In this document: piece by piece, positions 39,409 through 48,483 of the stretch
Layout: every line of letters starts with the position of its first letter
Position numbering within the stretch: position 1 is the first letter of the stretch
NCBI GenBank assembly: GCA_034687125.1
Contig: JAQGBZ010000415.1
Coordinates: 1-51,356 of the forward strand
Reading direction: 5' to 3'
DNA: 51,356 nt
DNA from: Neelides folsomi
Taxonomy: Eukaryota > Arthropoda > Collembola > Neelipleona > Neelidae
Made by a program: the position numbers and the translations under genes
The notes under the pieces: model-generated
What the model was told of the DNA's origin: nothing
The model's database searches: none
What the model saw: only the letters and a program-made list of their open reading frames with translations

Positions 39409-41312
39409 AAATATCTTGAGAAGTCAAATCTGTCTGTACAAAAACGTGCAATGAAAAAAGTCTCCTATCAAATATTAGGAATTTAATTAAGCAAATAATT
39501 AAAATGTTAATTATTAGTTAAATTAATCAAAGAATCAAAAGAAAAAGAGACAATTAATAAATGTTAATCAGGATATAAAATTTACAATTGTAAATATTTA
39601 AAACAATCAAATGCATCATTTTATAAATATAGTTAATTGTGTTTAATTTTGGATTGTAATTAAAGTGAAATTATCAATTATTGTAATTAAAGTGTAATTG
39701 AATTGTAATTATTTAATTATTAATTGTAAATAATTATGATAATTGAAAACGCTAAAACGAGGAAATCATATAGACTGAAGAGGCGGAAAGATTTGCACAT
39801 TAAACATACGAAAATCCAGCTTTGAAATAATAAGCCATGAATAATTCATATATGAATTTTAAATTTAATTAACTTTAGGATTAAGTTACGTTAAATAAGT
39901 AAATCTTTCAAACTTAACAATCAATTAAAAATTTAACTTTAAATGTTTAGTTTTGTTAAAACTAGCTTAATGTAAGTTAGAAGCTAAAAGATGCAATGGC
40001 TGAAAAATAATTTTATTGTGAAATCAAGTTTTTTTAATTTCACACTCCTTTGATTTCTCTCTTGAGTGAATCAGTGAAGATCCGGGATACGTGAAACTAA
40101 TTCCAATCAAAAACTCGCTTTTATTTATGACATTAAAATAAAGATGCATCATTTTAACAGGTCTTTAAACATTAAAAATTCTCCTTTTAGACTTTCCTTA
40201 AATTAAGATTCTAACAATGCCAATTTAACATTTACAAAATGTAAATGTTAAACTAGAAATAATAAATAAGTAATTAATTAAAAACGAAACATTAATTATA
40301 AATAAATGATAATTCAATTTGTCATTTGCTTAATAAATACATCGAATATTGAAAAAATAAAAAATCTTATAATAAAAGGGAAACTTGATTATTTGCATAA
40401 ACAAAACTCATTTAAATTAAAATGAATATTTATAAAATTAAAAATCCCATTATTTATAGATTCACTTTCTTTATTAATATTCATATGTTTATATACATTT
40501 ATCATATTTCATACATTTAACATATTCCATATATTTCATATAATAATCGTAAATCATGAAAAAGGAAAAAAAACGCACTGATGATTTATTTTAAGGTTCA
40601 CACCTACATGAATTAAATATGAAGAGCTGAGAGGATAAATCATAGAGAAAATAAACTTGTTCTTTTATACATCATGAATTTCTTGGCAAAAATAATACAA
40701 CTAATGGTGAGATCTAAAAATTGTAAAATGAGAAATGCAAACGGGATTGAGACTTTGCCAAATGAAAAAAATATCATTTGGGCATTTGATGTCTTATTCC
40801 TAAGAACAACGTTGATATGAGAACGAGATTGCTAATTAATTAAATTCACATGCTAATGAGGGACGGAAAAAAGGTGAAGAATTCCTCATGTCATTCAAAG
40901 GATGTAAAAAGATCTTTTGTTCCTTTGAATCCAAAGAGTTGAGGTCTTGAAGGAACGTTATGGAACCTGAGGTTGTAAAAAACCATAAATTATGTCAGAG
41001 GAAATTAACACAACAAACTTACGTTATTTGACCAACCCTTGTGGAATTTCATCCTTATTTAACAATTAAACATTTCAATTGTGGTTTTTAATTTCTTATA
41101 ACAAAAACAAAATTACAATGTGCGAAATTCCTATACAATTTGAAATTCCAATAGAAGAAAACTCCTAAAGGAATGAAAAGTTGATGGGGCTAAGAGGGAA
41201 ATATTTATTTAACTGGTGACTAAATCAAGATATCAACTTGCTTTTCGATTTAATTCTCCAAGTTGAATATTTCTAATTCCGACTGTTAATTACTTAATTA
41301 CAATTAGAATCA
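39409..41312. other. intergenic stretch between the scaffold gene and mRpL10
   Basis: No coding exon is supported. It should contain the 3' UTR of the scaffold gene; an AATAAA at 39556-39561, about 150 bases after the stop, is a possible poly(A) signal. A short frame at about 40675-40821 starts with a mitochondrial-looking peptide, but its splice phase does not fit the mRpL10 exons. Confidence 0.45.
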
Positions 41313-42500
41313 ATGGCTTTTAGAGGCTTCTCGAAAGGTATGCAAAGATAAATATTAAACATGTTCATTAAATTAGATTGTAAGGAAATTGAGGGAATAT
41401 TTAATGATTATTTATTAAATATGATTGAATATTTAGAATGGGTCGTGATGAGTTGTTTCATCAAATCTTCACCGGCGGGTTTAATAGGTCAAGTGAGGAA
41501 CAGTGCAAAGTTGAACTTGAAAAATCCTCGACCTCTTTTTTACAATCGAAAACGGCTGATGGAATTTGTCAACCCGAAGCTTCCGCCACCGCCTGAGTTT
41601 TGTGTCACCACCACGTTGAAGAAAACTGAGAAGGATCCTTTTAAAATCATTGAGGTTAATTTAATATTTTAATACTCATCATTATTTAAGCTATTATTTA
41701 ACTTTAACATAATGATCATTATTTAACTGCATAATTATCATTATTAATATTCCAATAACTTGATTTTTTTAATTTTAATAGAATAATCCATACGGAGTTT
41801 TCTTATCAAAGAAATTACGACGGAATTTCGAGAAATATCCCTTCATTGCCATTTTTCATACAAATTCTTTTACCGGACATGATCACCTTCATGTAAGAAT
41901 TAAACTCGATACAATAATTATTTAATTATTAACAGTAAACAATTTTAATAATATCAATTATTCTGACGAATATTATCAATTTATTATTTTAGAATAAAGC
42001 ATTTATTCTAAATTATATTTAAATTTGCATTTTAGGCCCGAGGAGCATTTTTTGATAACGAAATCGACATAACTCTCGATAATCTCGTCAATGCCAACGT
42101 GGCCAAAGTTGCTCTAACAGGGACGAAATTCGATCCGGCTCTTCGAGTGATGCAGCCGAGGGCGAGTTTGGGATTTTGCCCCGATCCTTATCCCGATCTG
42201 AACAAATTGTTCAAAGTTCTTAAAAAGATCCATCATTATGTTTTAATTGGAGCCATTTACGAAGGACGTCTCCTCAACAGAGGAGATTTGGAAATGATTG
42301 CAAAATTCCCTGACATTACCGCAATGAGGGCCCAACTTTGTCACACGCTCAGTTTACCGATGATCCAAATCCAATCAGCTTTGACTTCACAACAGACGAC
42401 GCTTTCGCAATCTTTGGTGACTTATTCGAATCCTCAAACTCCTCCAGAAATTAAAGAAATTAAAGAAAATGAAGAAAATATGGAAAATGATAAAAAGTGA
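41313..42500 (+). CDS. mRpL10: mitochondrial ribosomal protein uL10m
   Basis: This is a component of the large subunit of the mitochondrial ribosome, forming the base of the L7/L12 stalk. Exons are 41313-41337 (tentative), 41437-41654 or 41488-41654, 41782-41892 and 42036-42500, all with GT-AG ends and compatible phases. The product is 272 or 255 residues, close to the usual family length. Recognisable features are a basic N-terminal part (RNSAKLNLKNPRPLFYNRKR), the central GVFLSKKLRRNFEKYPFIAI and FHTNSFTGHDHLHARGAFFD segments, and the C-terminal GAIYEGRLLNRGDLEMIAKF and LSLPMIQIQSALTSQQTTL region typical of mitochondrial L10 proteins. The end is a short Glu/Lys tail. Both candidate exon 2 acceptors keep frame, so the targeting peptide is uncertain. 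AATAAA at 42526-42531 is a good poly(A) signal. Confidence 0.85.
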
Positions 42501-42525
42501 AAATCATTTTCACAATGTTTGTTGT

Positions 42526-42531
42526 AATAAA
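42526..42531 (+). terminator. poly(A) signal of mRpL10
   Basis: AATAAA lies 25 bases after the stop codon, in a GTTGTAATAAAGTTT context. The close spacing implies a very short 3' UTR before the TAMM41 gene that begins 395 bases after the stop. Confidence 0.65.
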
Positions 42532-42895
42532 GTTTAAGTTCCTTCGATTAGTCTTTGTATTTAAAACCAAATATTTAATAAAGTTTTTAATTGATAAATT
42601 TATTGAATCTTTTTAATCCGCATCTTACATTTAGATTTCATTTAGATTACATTTTTCCAAATTGTGTCGTTAATTATTTATATCAATTGATTAAACATTG
42701 GAAATTGGAGGGGTGAATAGCAAATTACATCTATCTCTTGCGCTTATTCATAAATTCCCCTCTAAATGGAATTCTCGTGAAAATTCTTCACTAAAGAGCA
42801 AATTAAATTGTTAATTAAATCGAAGATAAAACCAAAATTATATTTTAATAATTAAAGATTCGTTTAAATTGTGATTAACTAAATAATTTTAAGCA

Positions 42896-44346
42896 ATGAC
42901 GATTGTTGCGTCGGATGCTCTCAAGTCAATTTTACAAAAGTTTCCACCAAGATGTTCATACGCTTTTGCTTACGGCTCCGGTGTTTTCTCACAAAAAGAT
43001 CAAAAACCTGGGAAAGTGAGTTAAAAATTCATTTTTATCACAATTACAAGTAATTGACAATTCAATCGTATCTTAATTAAGTTTAAGATATCAAGTGTAA
43101 AGCCTAGAGTTAAATGTTCATGTTAAATCTTATTTAATTCATATTAAATTTTAAACTTAATTTTATGTTTTGCAGATGATTGATCTCGTCATTGTGACCG
43201 AAGAACCCGAAAAATGGCACGAAGAAAACATCGACCTTAATTCATCACATTATTCCGCGTTAAAGCACCTTGGGGGAAAATCAATTAGTCGGATTCAAGA
43301 TCAAATGGCTTCTGGCCTTTATTACAATCCTTACGTTAAAGTCAATAATTCGGTAAATGTCCAATAGAATTAATTATATTTAATAATAATGATAATAAGA
43401 GTTCGTTTATTATATTTAATTTTATTTATTCCAGTTACTCAAATATGGCGTCATAAGCAGAAAGAAATTTGAAGAAGATTTGCTCAGCTGGAAATATTTG
43501 TATATTGCTGGTCGTCTTCATAAACCTGTTCTTGACATTAAAGTTCCTAACGACGCAAGTCTGAAAAAAGCCATTGAGAAAAATCGCGAATCCGCCGTAC
43601 GGACGGCGCTTCTAAGAGCAAAATCCACTTTGACCCGAACTGACCTTTATCTTTCCATTGCACAAATTTCTTATGGCGGCGATTTCCGAATGTACGTCGG
43701 GGAAAATCCAGACAAAGTGAGAAATTTGGTTCTCCCGCTTGTTGACCAATTCGATCAAGTTTATCTTCCAATAATAAGGGATTTGGATCCTCTAGTCAAA
43801 GTAATTATTATAATTAAATTATAACAATTTGGTATAACAATTATAAATAATGTAATCTCATTTAAAAACCAAATTGACGCATTTATGAAATAAGCGAATT
43901 TAATCCATTTATATTTATTATTATAATTATTTTAGATTGATGAACAAGGTGTGTTGGTTCAACAATTAGATCCAAAAATTCGATTTAAGCATTTAATGAA
44001 CATCCCATTAACAATACAGGTACGAATTTAATTTATCACGAATTATTTAAATTGTAGATTATGCAATGGAAGTTTATTAATTAATTTAAAATAATTTGAA
44101 TTTTTCCAGCGTTGTTTAGTGAATCGGATCAATCTTGATCCTCGAGTTCGTGATGTTGAAGAATGTTTAGCCGAGTTGTCATACGATCCGAATCTTTCCA
44201 AATATCTCCGTGGGTCTTTGGCCGAAGTTGTTTTTCGCTCGAGCATCACTCAAACAATTCAAGGAATTCTTTCAGCTGGCCCAGTCAGATCCATCAAATA
44301 CGGATTGGAGAAATTGAAAAAGAAATGGGGAAGGTCAAATAGCTGA
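42896..44346 (+). CDS. TAMM41: mitochondrial CDP-diacylglycerol synthase TAMM41
   Basis: The enzyme makes CDP-diacylglycerol from CTP and phosphatidic acid on the matrix side of the mitochondrial inner membrane, the entry step to cardiolipin. Five exons, 42896-43015, 43176-43352, 43435-43800, 43936-44019 and 44110-44346, are all in phase 0 and give 327 residues, about the family length. Diagnostic segments are YAFAYGSGVFSQ (residues 22-33; GSG of the nucleotidyltransferase fold), MIDLVIV (41-47, with the conserved acidic residue), KYGVISRKKFEEDLLSWKYL followed by YIAGRLHKP (about 102-130), SYGGDFRM, and the C-terminal DVEECLAELSYDP and SITQTIQGILSAGPVRSIKY. The conserved parts continue smoothly across every junction, so the model is firm. 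It follows mRpL10 on the same strand, but each gene has room for its own promoter. Confidence 0.93.
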
Positions 44347-44532
44347 AGATTTAGCATTTAATTAAATTATGATTTAGACATTTTTAATAGACATTTACAT
44401 TTATAGAATAATTTATTATATTTATTAAATTATTTTTTTGTTGTTAATAATTTAGTTAACTGTCTTGTTATAAAATTATCACTTGACATTCAATGTCATT
44501 AAATTTTAATGTACATGTACACTCAAAGTCAA

Positions 44533-44538
44533 AATAAA
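44533..44538 (+). terminator. possible poly(A) signal of TAMM41
   Basis: AATAAA lies about 190 bases after the stop codon. Other A/T-rich variants are nearby, so the choice is uncertain. Confidence 0.35.
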
Positions 44539-44678
44539 TTATTTTGTTTATTTAATGAACTAATTTAATATTTATTTAATTTATTTAATATCATGGGAAA
44601 TATTAAAATAAACAATTTTTCATTTTTTCCACATTCAGAATTGATATTGATTTATTGTTCTCAATCTTATAAAATAAA

Positions 44679-44873
44679 ATGCCTTTAATAATTAAATACT
44701 TCTGTTTTCAAAATATGGTTTGTATTTTTGTATTAATTACACTGTTTAAAATTCCCAATTCCCGCCCATCGGAAGATTACGATTACACACGGCCAAAAGA
44801 AAATTGGGACAAATCTGAGAATAAATTCTTCTTAGACAAATACATAATCAGTGCGAGTGTGCCTGATTATTAA
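44679..44873 (+). CDS. short putative secreted peptide
   Basis: I do not recognise this 64-residue product. The first 28 or so residues are hydrophobic with a signal-peptide look (NMVCIFVLITLFKIPNS, perhaps starting at the internal Met 13). The rest is a hydrophilic, acidic and aromatic tail (SEDYDYTRPKENWDKSENKF) that ends SVPDY. The ATG has an AAA upstream. The stop codon TAA (44871-44873) overlaps, on the opposite strand, the stop that would end the minus-strand exon next to it. The tail loosely resembles that exon's GEDYLRRQRWDNGDG segment, so the two may be related. It could also be a first exon or a chance frame. Confidence 0.4.
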   Translation: MPLIIKYFCFQNMVCIFVLITLFKIPNSRPSEDYDYTRPKENWDKSENKFFLDKYIISASVPDY

Positions 44874-45099
44874 TTATCTCCATTTTGTCTCTGTTCCTCT
44901 TCATCGTCAGCCTGGTCAGCTCCAAATAGAATTTCTTGGAGCTTACCCCAATACATCTAAGAGTCCCAGGTTTTGGTTTGGGACTTGACCCAATTGGCAT
45001 TCCTCATCATTAGGATTTGGTGGGATTTGGCCAGGGGGTCTTCCATCCCCATTATCCCAACGTTGTCGGCGAAGATAATCCTCTCCAGCTGGAATATTG
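44870..45099 (-). pseudogene. unrecognised coding exon with homopolymer frameshift
   Basis: The minus strand carries an acceptor (TTTTATAG|C at 45100, or ATTCCAG|C at 45089) followed by a hydrophilic frame reading GEDYLRRQRWDNGDGRPPGQ, then IPPNPNDEECQLGQVPNQ and LGLLDVLG, which stops at 44943-44945. One base less in the GGGG run (plus-strand CCCC, 44946-44949) would keep the frame open through KLQEILFGADQADDEEEQRQ to a TAA at 44870-44872. The composition is clearly protein-like and less AT-rich than the surroundings. Either the extra G is an assembly error in a homopolymer, or the gene is broken. No upstream exon fits by eye, so the start is unknown. The plus-strand frame at 44973-45179 is a shadow of this exon. 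Confidence 0.5.
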
Positions 45100-45369
45100 C
45101 TATAAAACAAAATAATGTTTTATTGTTTATGGGAATCGTTATAACTTTAAGTTATAAGTTACCAGCAACGTCTCTTTAAAATCGAATTGGTAGATTTGAT
45201 AAAATGATTTGTTAGAAAAATTTAAGAACAAATTAAATTACCGAAGCTGTTCTAGTTCTCAAATAATGGAAGATAAGAATCTATCGTTAAAAAACATTTA
45301 TTCACAATCACAATTTAAAATCTTATCAGGCCAAAAGCGTGTAAATTGGTCTACTAAAGATAAAAAGGT

Positions 45370-45829
45370 CTAAAAAGAAAGATGTTCCAAATTTCCAACT
45401 TTGTGATTGTCCATCACAATTATTTTTGTCAGATAATAGTTGAAAACGTTACTTAGCCAATTTAAGCTTATTTTTTTCTACATCAATTCCAGCACATTTA
45501 TTTTAAGTTGTCTAAACACTTAAGGATCTCACAAAATGCCCTAATAATCAAAATATTTAATGGTTTTAATTCAACTAAATTCAATCAATGTTTATTAAAT
45601 CAATTAAATCAGAAATAAATGAATATGATTTTAAATAATTATTTAATTATAATTCTTAATTCTTAATTATAATATATAAACATTAAAAATATTCAATTAA
45701 TTATGTATAAATTAATTAAATACATACATAAATTACATATATGTGGATTGGATTACTTGCAAGTTTTTTCTACAATAATTGTACAATTTTTAATTTCAGT
45801 TTGACACCTTGCAAATGTTAAGGGTACAA
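45370..45829 (-). pseudogene. broken cysteine-peptide gene, family copy C
   Basis: The exon 1 remnant (about 45829-45757) still reads LTFARCQTEIKNC and ends KTC at the usual donor AA|GTAATCC, but the signal peptide is missing because unrelated sequence starts at about 45830. Exon 2 begins at 45540 after the conserved acceptor and reads AFCEILKCLDNLK before a premature TAA at 45498-45500. Family sequence continues in a shifted frame to SQSWKFGTSFF near 45375. The break in exon 1 coincides with the left edge of the segmental duplication, so the duplication probably destroyed this copy. Confidence 0.65.
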
Positions 45830-46128
45830 AGAAATTCGACTCGGTTTGTTTCAACTTATGAAAGAAATGAAGAAGAGCCAGAGGAAAAGATGCAAAGTGT
45901 GATGAATTTAGAAATTGCAAATTCTCCTTTTAGTTTGCAATATGATTTAATTTCGCAACTGTTTAGGATTAATCATAGACGATATATTAATATATACATA
46001 TATATATTTACAACTATAAAGTTACATTAATTTTATAACTCTTAATACATTTTAATTATCATTATCCGATTAAAATTTTAATAATTTAAAGTTAACAGTA
46101 ATTAAGTTAATATTTAGCATTAATTAAA

Positions 46129-46561
46129 TTATTTAACAAAGCGGGTAATTATAAAGTGTGCTCCAATGAAAAAGGAAGATGTTCCAATTTTCCAACTCTG
46201 TGACGTTCCACCACACGTCATCACGTCCAAAAAGTTTTTAATAACTGACTTAAACATACCCAGGGAAAATTTATCTGCCTCACATTTCTTTTCTTTATAT
46301 AATTTATCTGCACAACTTTGGGCCTCAGTTAGTGCCCTAATTATCAAAAAATTAATGATTTAAATTCCTCTAAATTCGATCAATGTTTAAACTAATTAAA
46401 CTAACTAAATAATAATTGGATTACTTGCAAGTTTGCCCGACGATGATTTGATAACCCATCGTATTTGCGCAGTTTCGAAATTCAATTTCACAATCTCCTG
46501 CAAATGTTAAGCGTGCAAAAAGAAGGGTTGAAATGATCAAAATTTGACAGGAAATAAGCAT
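46129..46561 (-). CDS. small secreted cysteine-rich peptide, family copy D
   Basis: Two exons, 46561-46425 and 46336-46129, join in phase 2 across an 88-bp intron to give 114 residues. Residues 1-21 are a signal peptide (MLISCQILIISTLLFARLTF plus Ala). The mature peptide starts GDCEIEFRNC and has cysteines at residues 24, 31, 45, 54, 64 and 87, almost the same spacing as copy B. The end, CGGTSQSWKIGTSSFFIGAH plus FIITRFVK, is a moderately hydrophobic tail. It is the duplicate of copy A but lacks A's KKCEAEKE expansion and keeps the third cysteine, so it is nearer the ancestral form. It lies between the broken copies C and E. Function is unknown. Confidence 0.65.
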
Positions 46562-46720
46562 TTTATTTTACAATTAACCTTTGTAAAATAAAACAAATTT
46601 TGATCAACGGTACTATTGGTTTTAGTAAAATCAATTAATTTAATAATGTTTAACTGTAAATATATTAAATATTAACTAATTTTAAATATTATTTGAGCAA
46701 CTATTAAAAGACTGGATGTT

Positions 46721-46732
46721 ATTTTATATAGC
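46721..46732 (-). promoter_or_regulatory. TATA-type core promoter of copy D
   Basis: The minus strand reads AAACCTGCTATATAAAATAA about 165 bases before the ATG at 46561. Boxes with the same preceding word lie before copies A and B. Confidence 0.4.
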
Positions 46733-46838
46733 AGGTTTATTAAAAATTGAAATTTTTATAGGAATGATTACAGGAAAGTGTCCATTTAAGGGCATAAAAT
46801 AAATAAACTACAAGTTATGTATAATATACAAATGTAAT

Positions 46839-46894
46839 AAGTATCTTTCTTTTTTACTTAATTTTAGACAACCATATAAAAAAGAAAGATACTT
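46839..46894. mobile_element. hairpin miniature element, left
   Basis: The arms AAGTATCTTTCTTTTTT and AAAAAAGAAAGATACTT are perfect 17-base inverted repeats around a 22-base loop. The right arm runs on into ATGGCGCATTCTGTA, which resembles mariner-type transposon ends (ACAG..TG.CCATAAGT in reverse). It is probably a palindromic MITE. Confidence 0.5.
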
Positions 46895-46944
46895 ATGGCG
46901 CATTCTGTATTGTCTGTGCATTGCATGTTCATAGGTATGCATTT

Positions 46945-47017
46945 AGGGTGTGCCATAAGTTGCTTTCTTTTTTTGATGAACAACCGTATAAAAAAACGCA
47001 ATTTATGGCCATCCCTG
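46945..47017. mobile_element. hairpin miniature element, right
   Basis: The arms AGGGTGTGCCATAAGTTGC (46945-46963) and GCAATTTATGGCCATCCCT (46998-47016) are inverted repeats matching at 15 of 19 positions, flanked on the right by GTA. The core word CCATAA(G/A)TTGC is also seen, alone, at about 14350 and 50289. It fits a Tc1/mariner-type MITE inserted into the duplicated block. Confidence 0.5.
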
Positions 47018-47049
47018 TACTACTTTACTGGTTTCAAAATTGACTCTTT

Positions 47050-47402
47050 CCTTCCTTGTTAGAAATATGAAAAATATGATTTGATAATAAACACACAATT
47101 TACATTTTTATTGAATTGATTGAACGATTGCAATTAATTACTATAATTAAATAATTACAGACAAGAATCTATTATATCACATCTGGAGATATGTTTATTA
47201 TAAGAGGTCTACTGTATGTATTATTTATATTCATGAGGTGAAAAGGGTATTTCTAGAAGTACTTTATTGTTTGAGACGCTAAATATTATTTAAGAGGTCT
47301 TTTCGGTATTTTTAAGATGTGCATATGTATATAACCAGAGGTGTACTTATATATAAGCCTTTGAAAAACTGATTTCACTGTGTCAATGGCAGTTCGATCT
47401 TA
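47050..47402 (-). pseudogene. remnant of a cysteine-peptide gene, family copy E
   Basis: Positions 47050-47125 match the 3' flank and last codons of copy B (TACATTTTTATTGAATTG). After about 230 bases of unrelated sequence, 47356-47402 matches B's exon 2 again (AACTGATTTCACTGTGTCAA and GCAGTTCGATCTT). The match stops where the LINE-like region begins. Signal peptide, exon 1 and the middle of exon 2 are gone. Confidence 0.55.
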
Positions 47403-48140
47403 ACATATTTCTACTGAACTGAAGGAAGTGAAAATTCGTGCATCATCTCTTGAAGAAGCATTAATTAAATTTCTAAAACCTCAGCTAACCCTTCTTACTG
47501 ATATAAACCATATACATAATGATTCTTTAAAATCCGACCTTACTGATATTCTTAAAACTGAACTCAGCCAACATCTCGAGATAACATATCGGAAAAATAA
47601 TGTAATAATTTTCGGTGTTTCAGAGAATGAAAAGGATACTTCATTTACAGCCAATCAATTAATTCTAATTGTACCGTTGAGAAACTGGAAAAAATCGCTC
47701 CCGAAAGACTTGGAAAAGTCATAAATGAAGAAAAACCTCGACCTCTTCGACTTCATCTCAATTCCCAAACGGACATTCCCAACTTCATCTCAATTCCCAA
47801 GATCTTTGCTCGCCATCAACAACTTAAAAACTACGGAAAAATCCATACAAAAATTGTTCCCGATCTCACAAAAATGCAGCTCGTGAATTTGAACAAGCAA
47901 CGTATTTAATATACTAAACACGATAAAAACAACAATATAGAATCCATCGAGTTGACTGCAAGGAATATTTTTAAACTAAAAATAGACGACGAATTTCCGA
48001 AATGGGAAAAGATGAGCTCACTAAAGAACTTATAATAAGTAAAGGAATGGCAAAAATTCAGGAATCGTCTAATAGTCATAAAGAATATTTTACAAAAATC
48101 CATAGAGCTTATATTCTACTCCCCGATTCATCTCCAAAAT
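47403..48140 (+). pseudogene. non-LTR retrotransposon ORF1-like remnant
   Basis: A frame at 47428-47724 contains a coiled-coil-like LKSDLTDILKTELSQHLEIT followed by YRKNNVIIFGVSENEKD. A second frame from about 47667 contains EKIAPERLGKVINEEKPRPL, RLHLNSQTDIPNF and VPDLTKMQLVNLNKQ, then a stop. The pair NNVIIFGVxE then RLGKxxxxKPRPLxLxL is a pattern I know from ORF1 proteins and endonuclease/RT-encoding elements of the CR1/jockey/RTE type. Frameshifts and stops show it is dead. No endonuclease or reverse transcriptase is visible downstream. Confidence 0.6.
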
Positions 48141-48367
48141 AATGAAGCTTTAAAAAATAATTATCTCATAAAATTGTCATATCTTTATTTAATATCTCTT
48201 AATTAGGACATTTATATTTAATTAAGTAAATAATAAAATAACTTTCCTATATAAATTATGTCAATCTCTATGTGTAAGGTCCCATTTTTATTGGTCGAAT
48301 TGTGATGTTTATATCAGTGCTAAATTTCTATACATACTAAATCTGTAAACTCAATTTACAATGTTTT

Positions 48368-48445
48368 AAAAAATGTCCCGTGATAAAGTGTCAAAAATTT
48401 CATTTGATAAAAAGTGTCAAAAATGTCGAGTGATCTAATGTGAAC
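48368..48445. repeat. short tandem repeat, about 25-bp unit, 3 copies
   Basis: The units AAAAATGTCCCGTGATAAAG, AAAAATTTCATTTGATAAAA and AAAAATGTCGAGTGATCTAA, each followed by a (A)TGTG word, are imperfect head-to-tail copies. Confidence 0.6.
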
Positions 48446-48483
48446 AATTAGTTTCATAAAAATTCTAATTTTAAATTACATAA

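Larger units (their letters stand above)
45828..47402. repeat. segmental duplication, right copy
   Basis: It matches about 30085-31330 in the same orientation. It contains the 3' flank, copy D with its promoter, and the 3' part of a copy E remnant. Relative to the left copy it holds the hairpin elements at 46839-47017 and about 230 bases of unrelated sequence at 47125-47355, and it is cut at 47402 by LINE-like sequence. Confidence 0.75.

Noticed and set aside
40675..40821. Short plus-strand frame starting MNFLAKIIQLM
   Set aside because: It looks like a mitochondrial presequence and lies before mRpL10, but its donor phase does not fit the mRpL10 exons, and no other partner was found.
44973..45179. 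68-residue plus-strand hydrophobic frame
   Set aside because: It is antisense to the minus-strand exon with better composition and splice sites.
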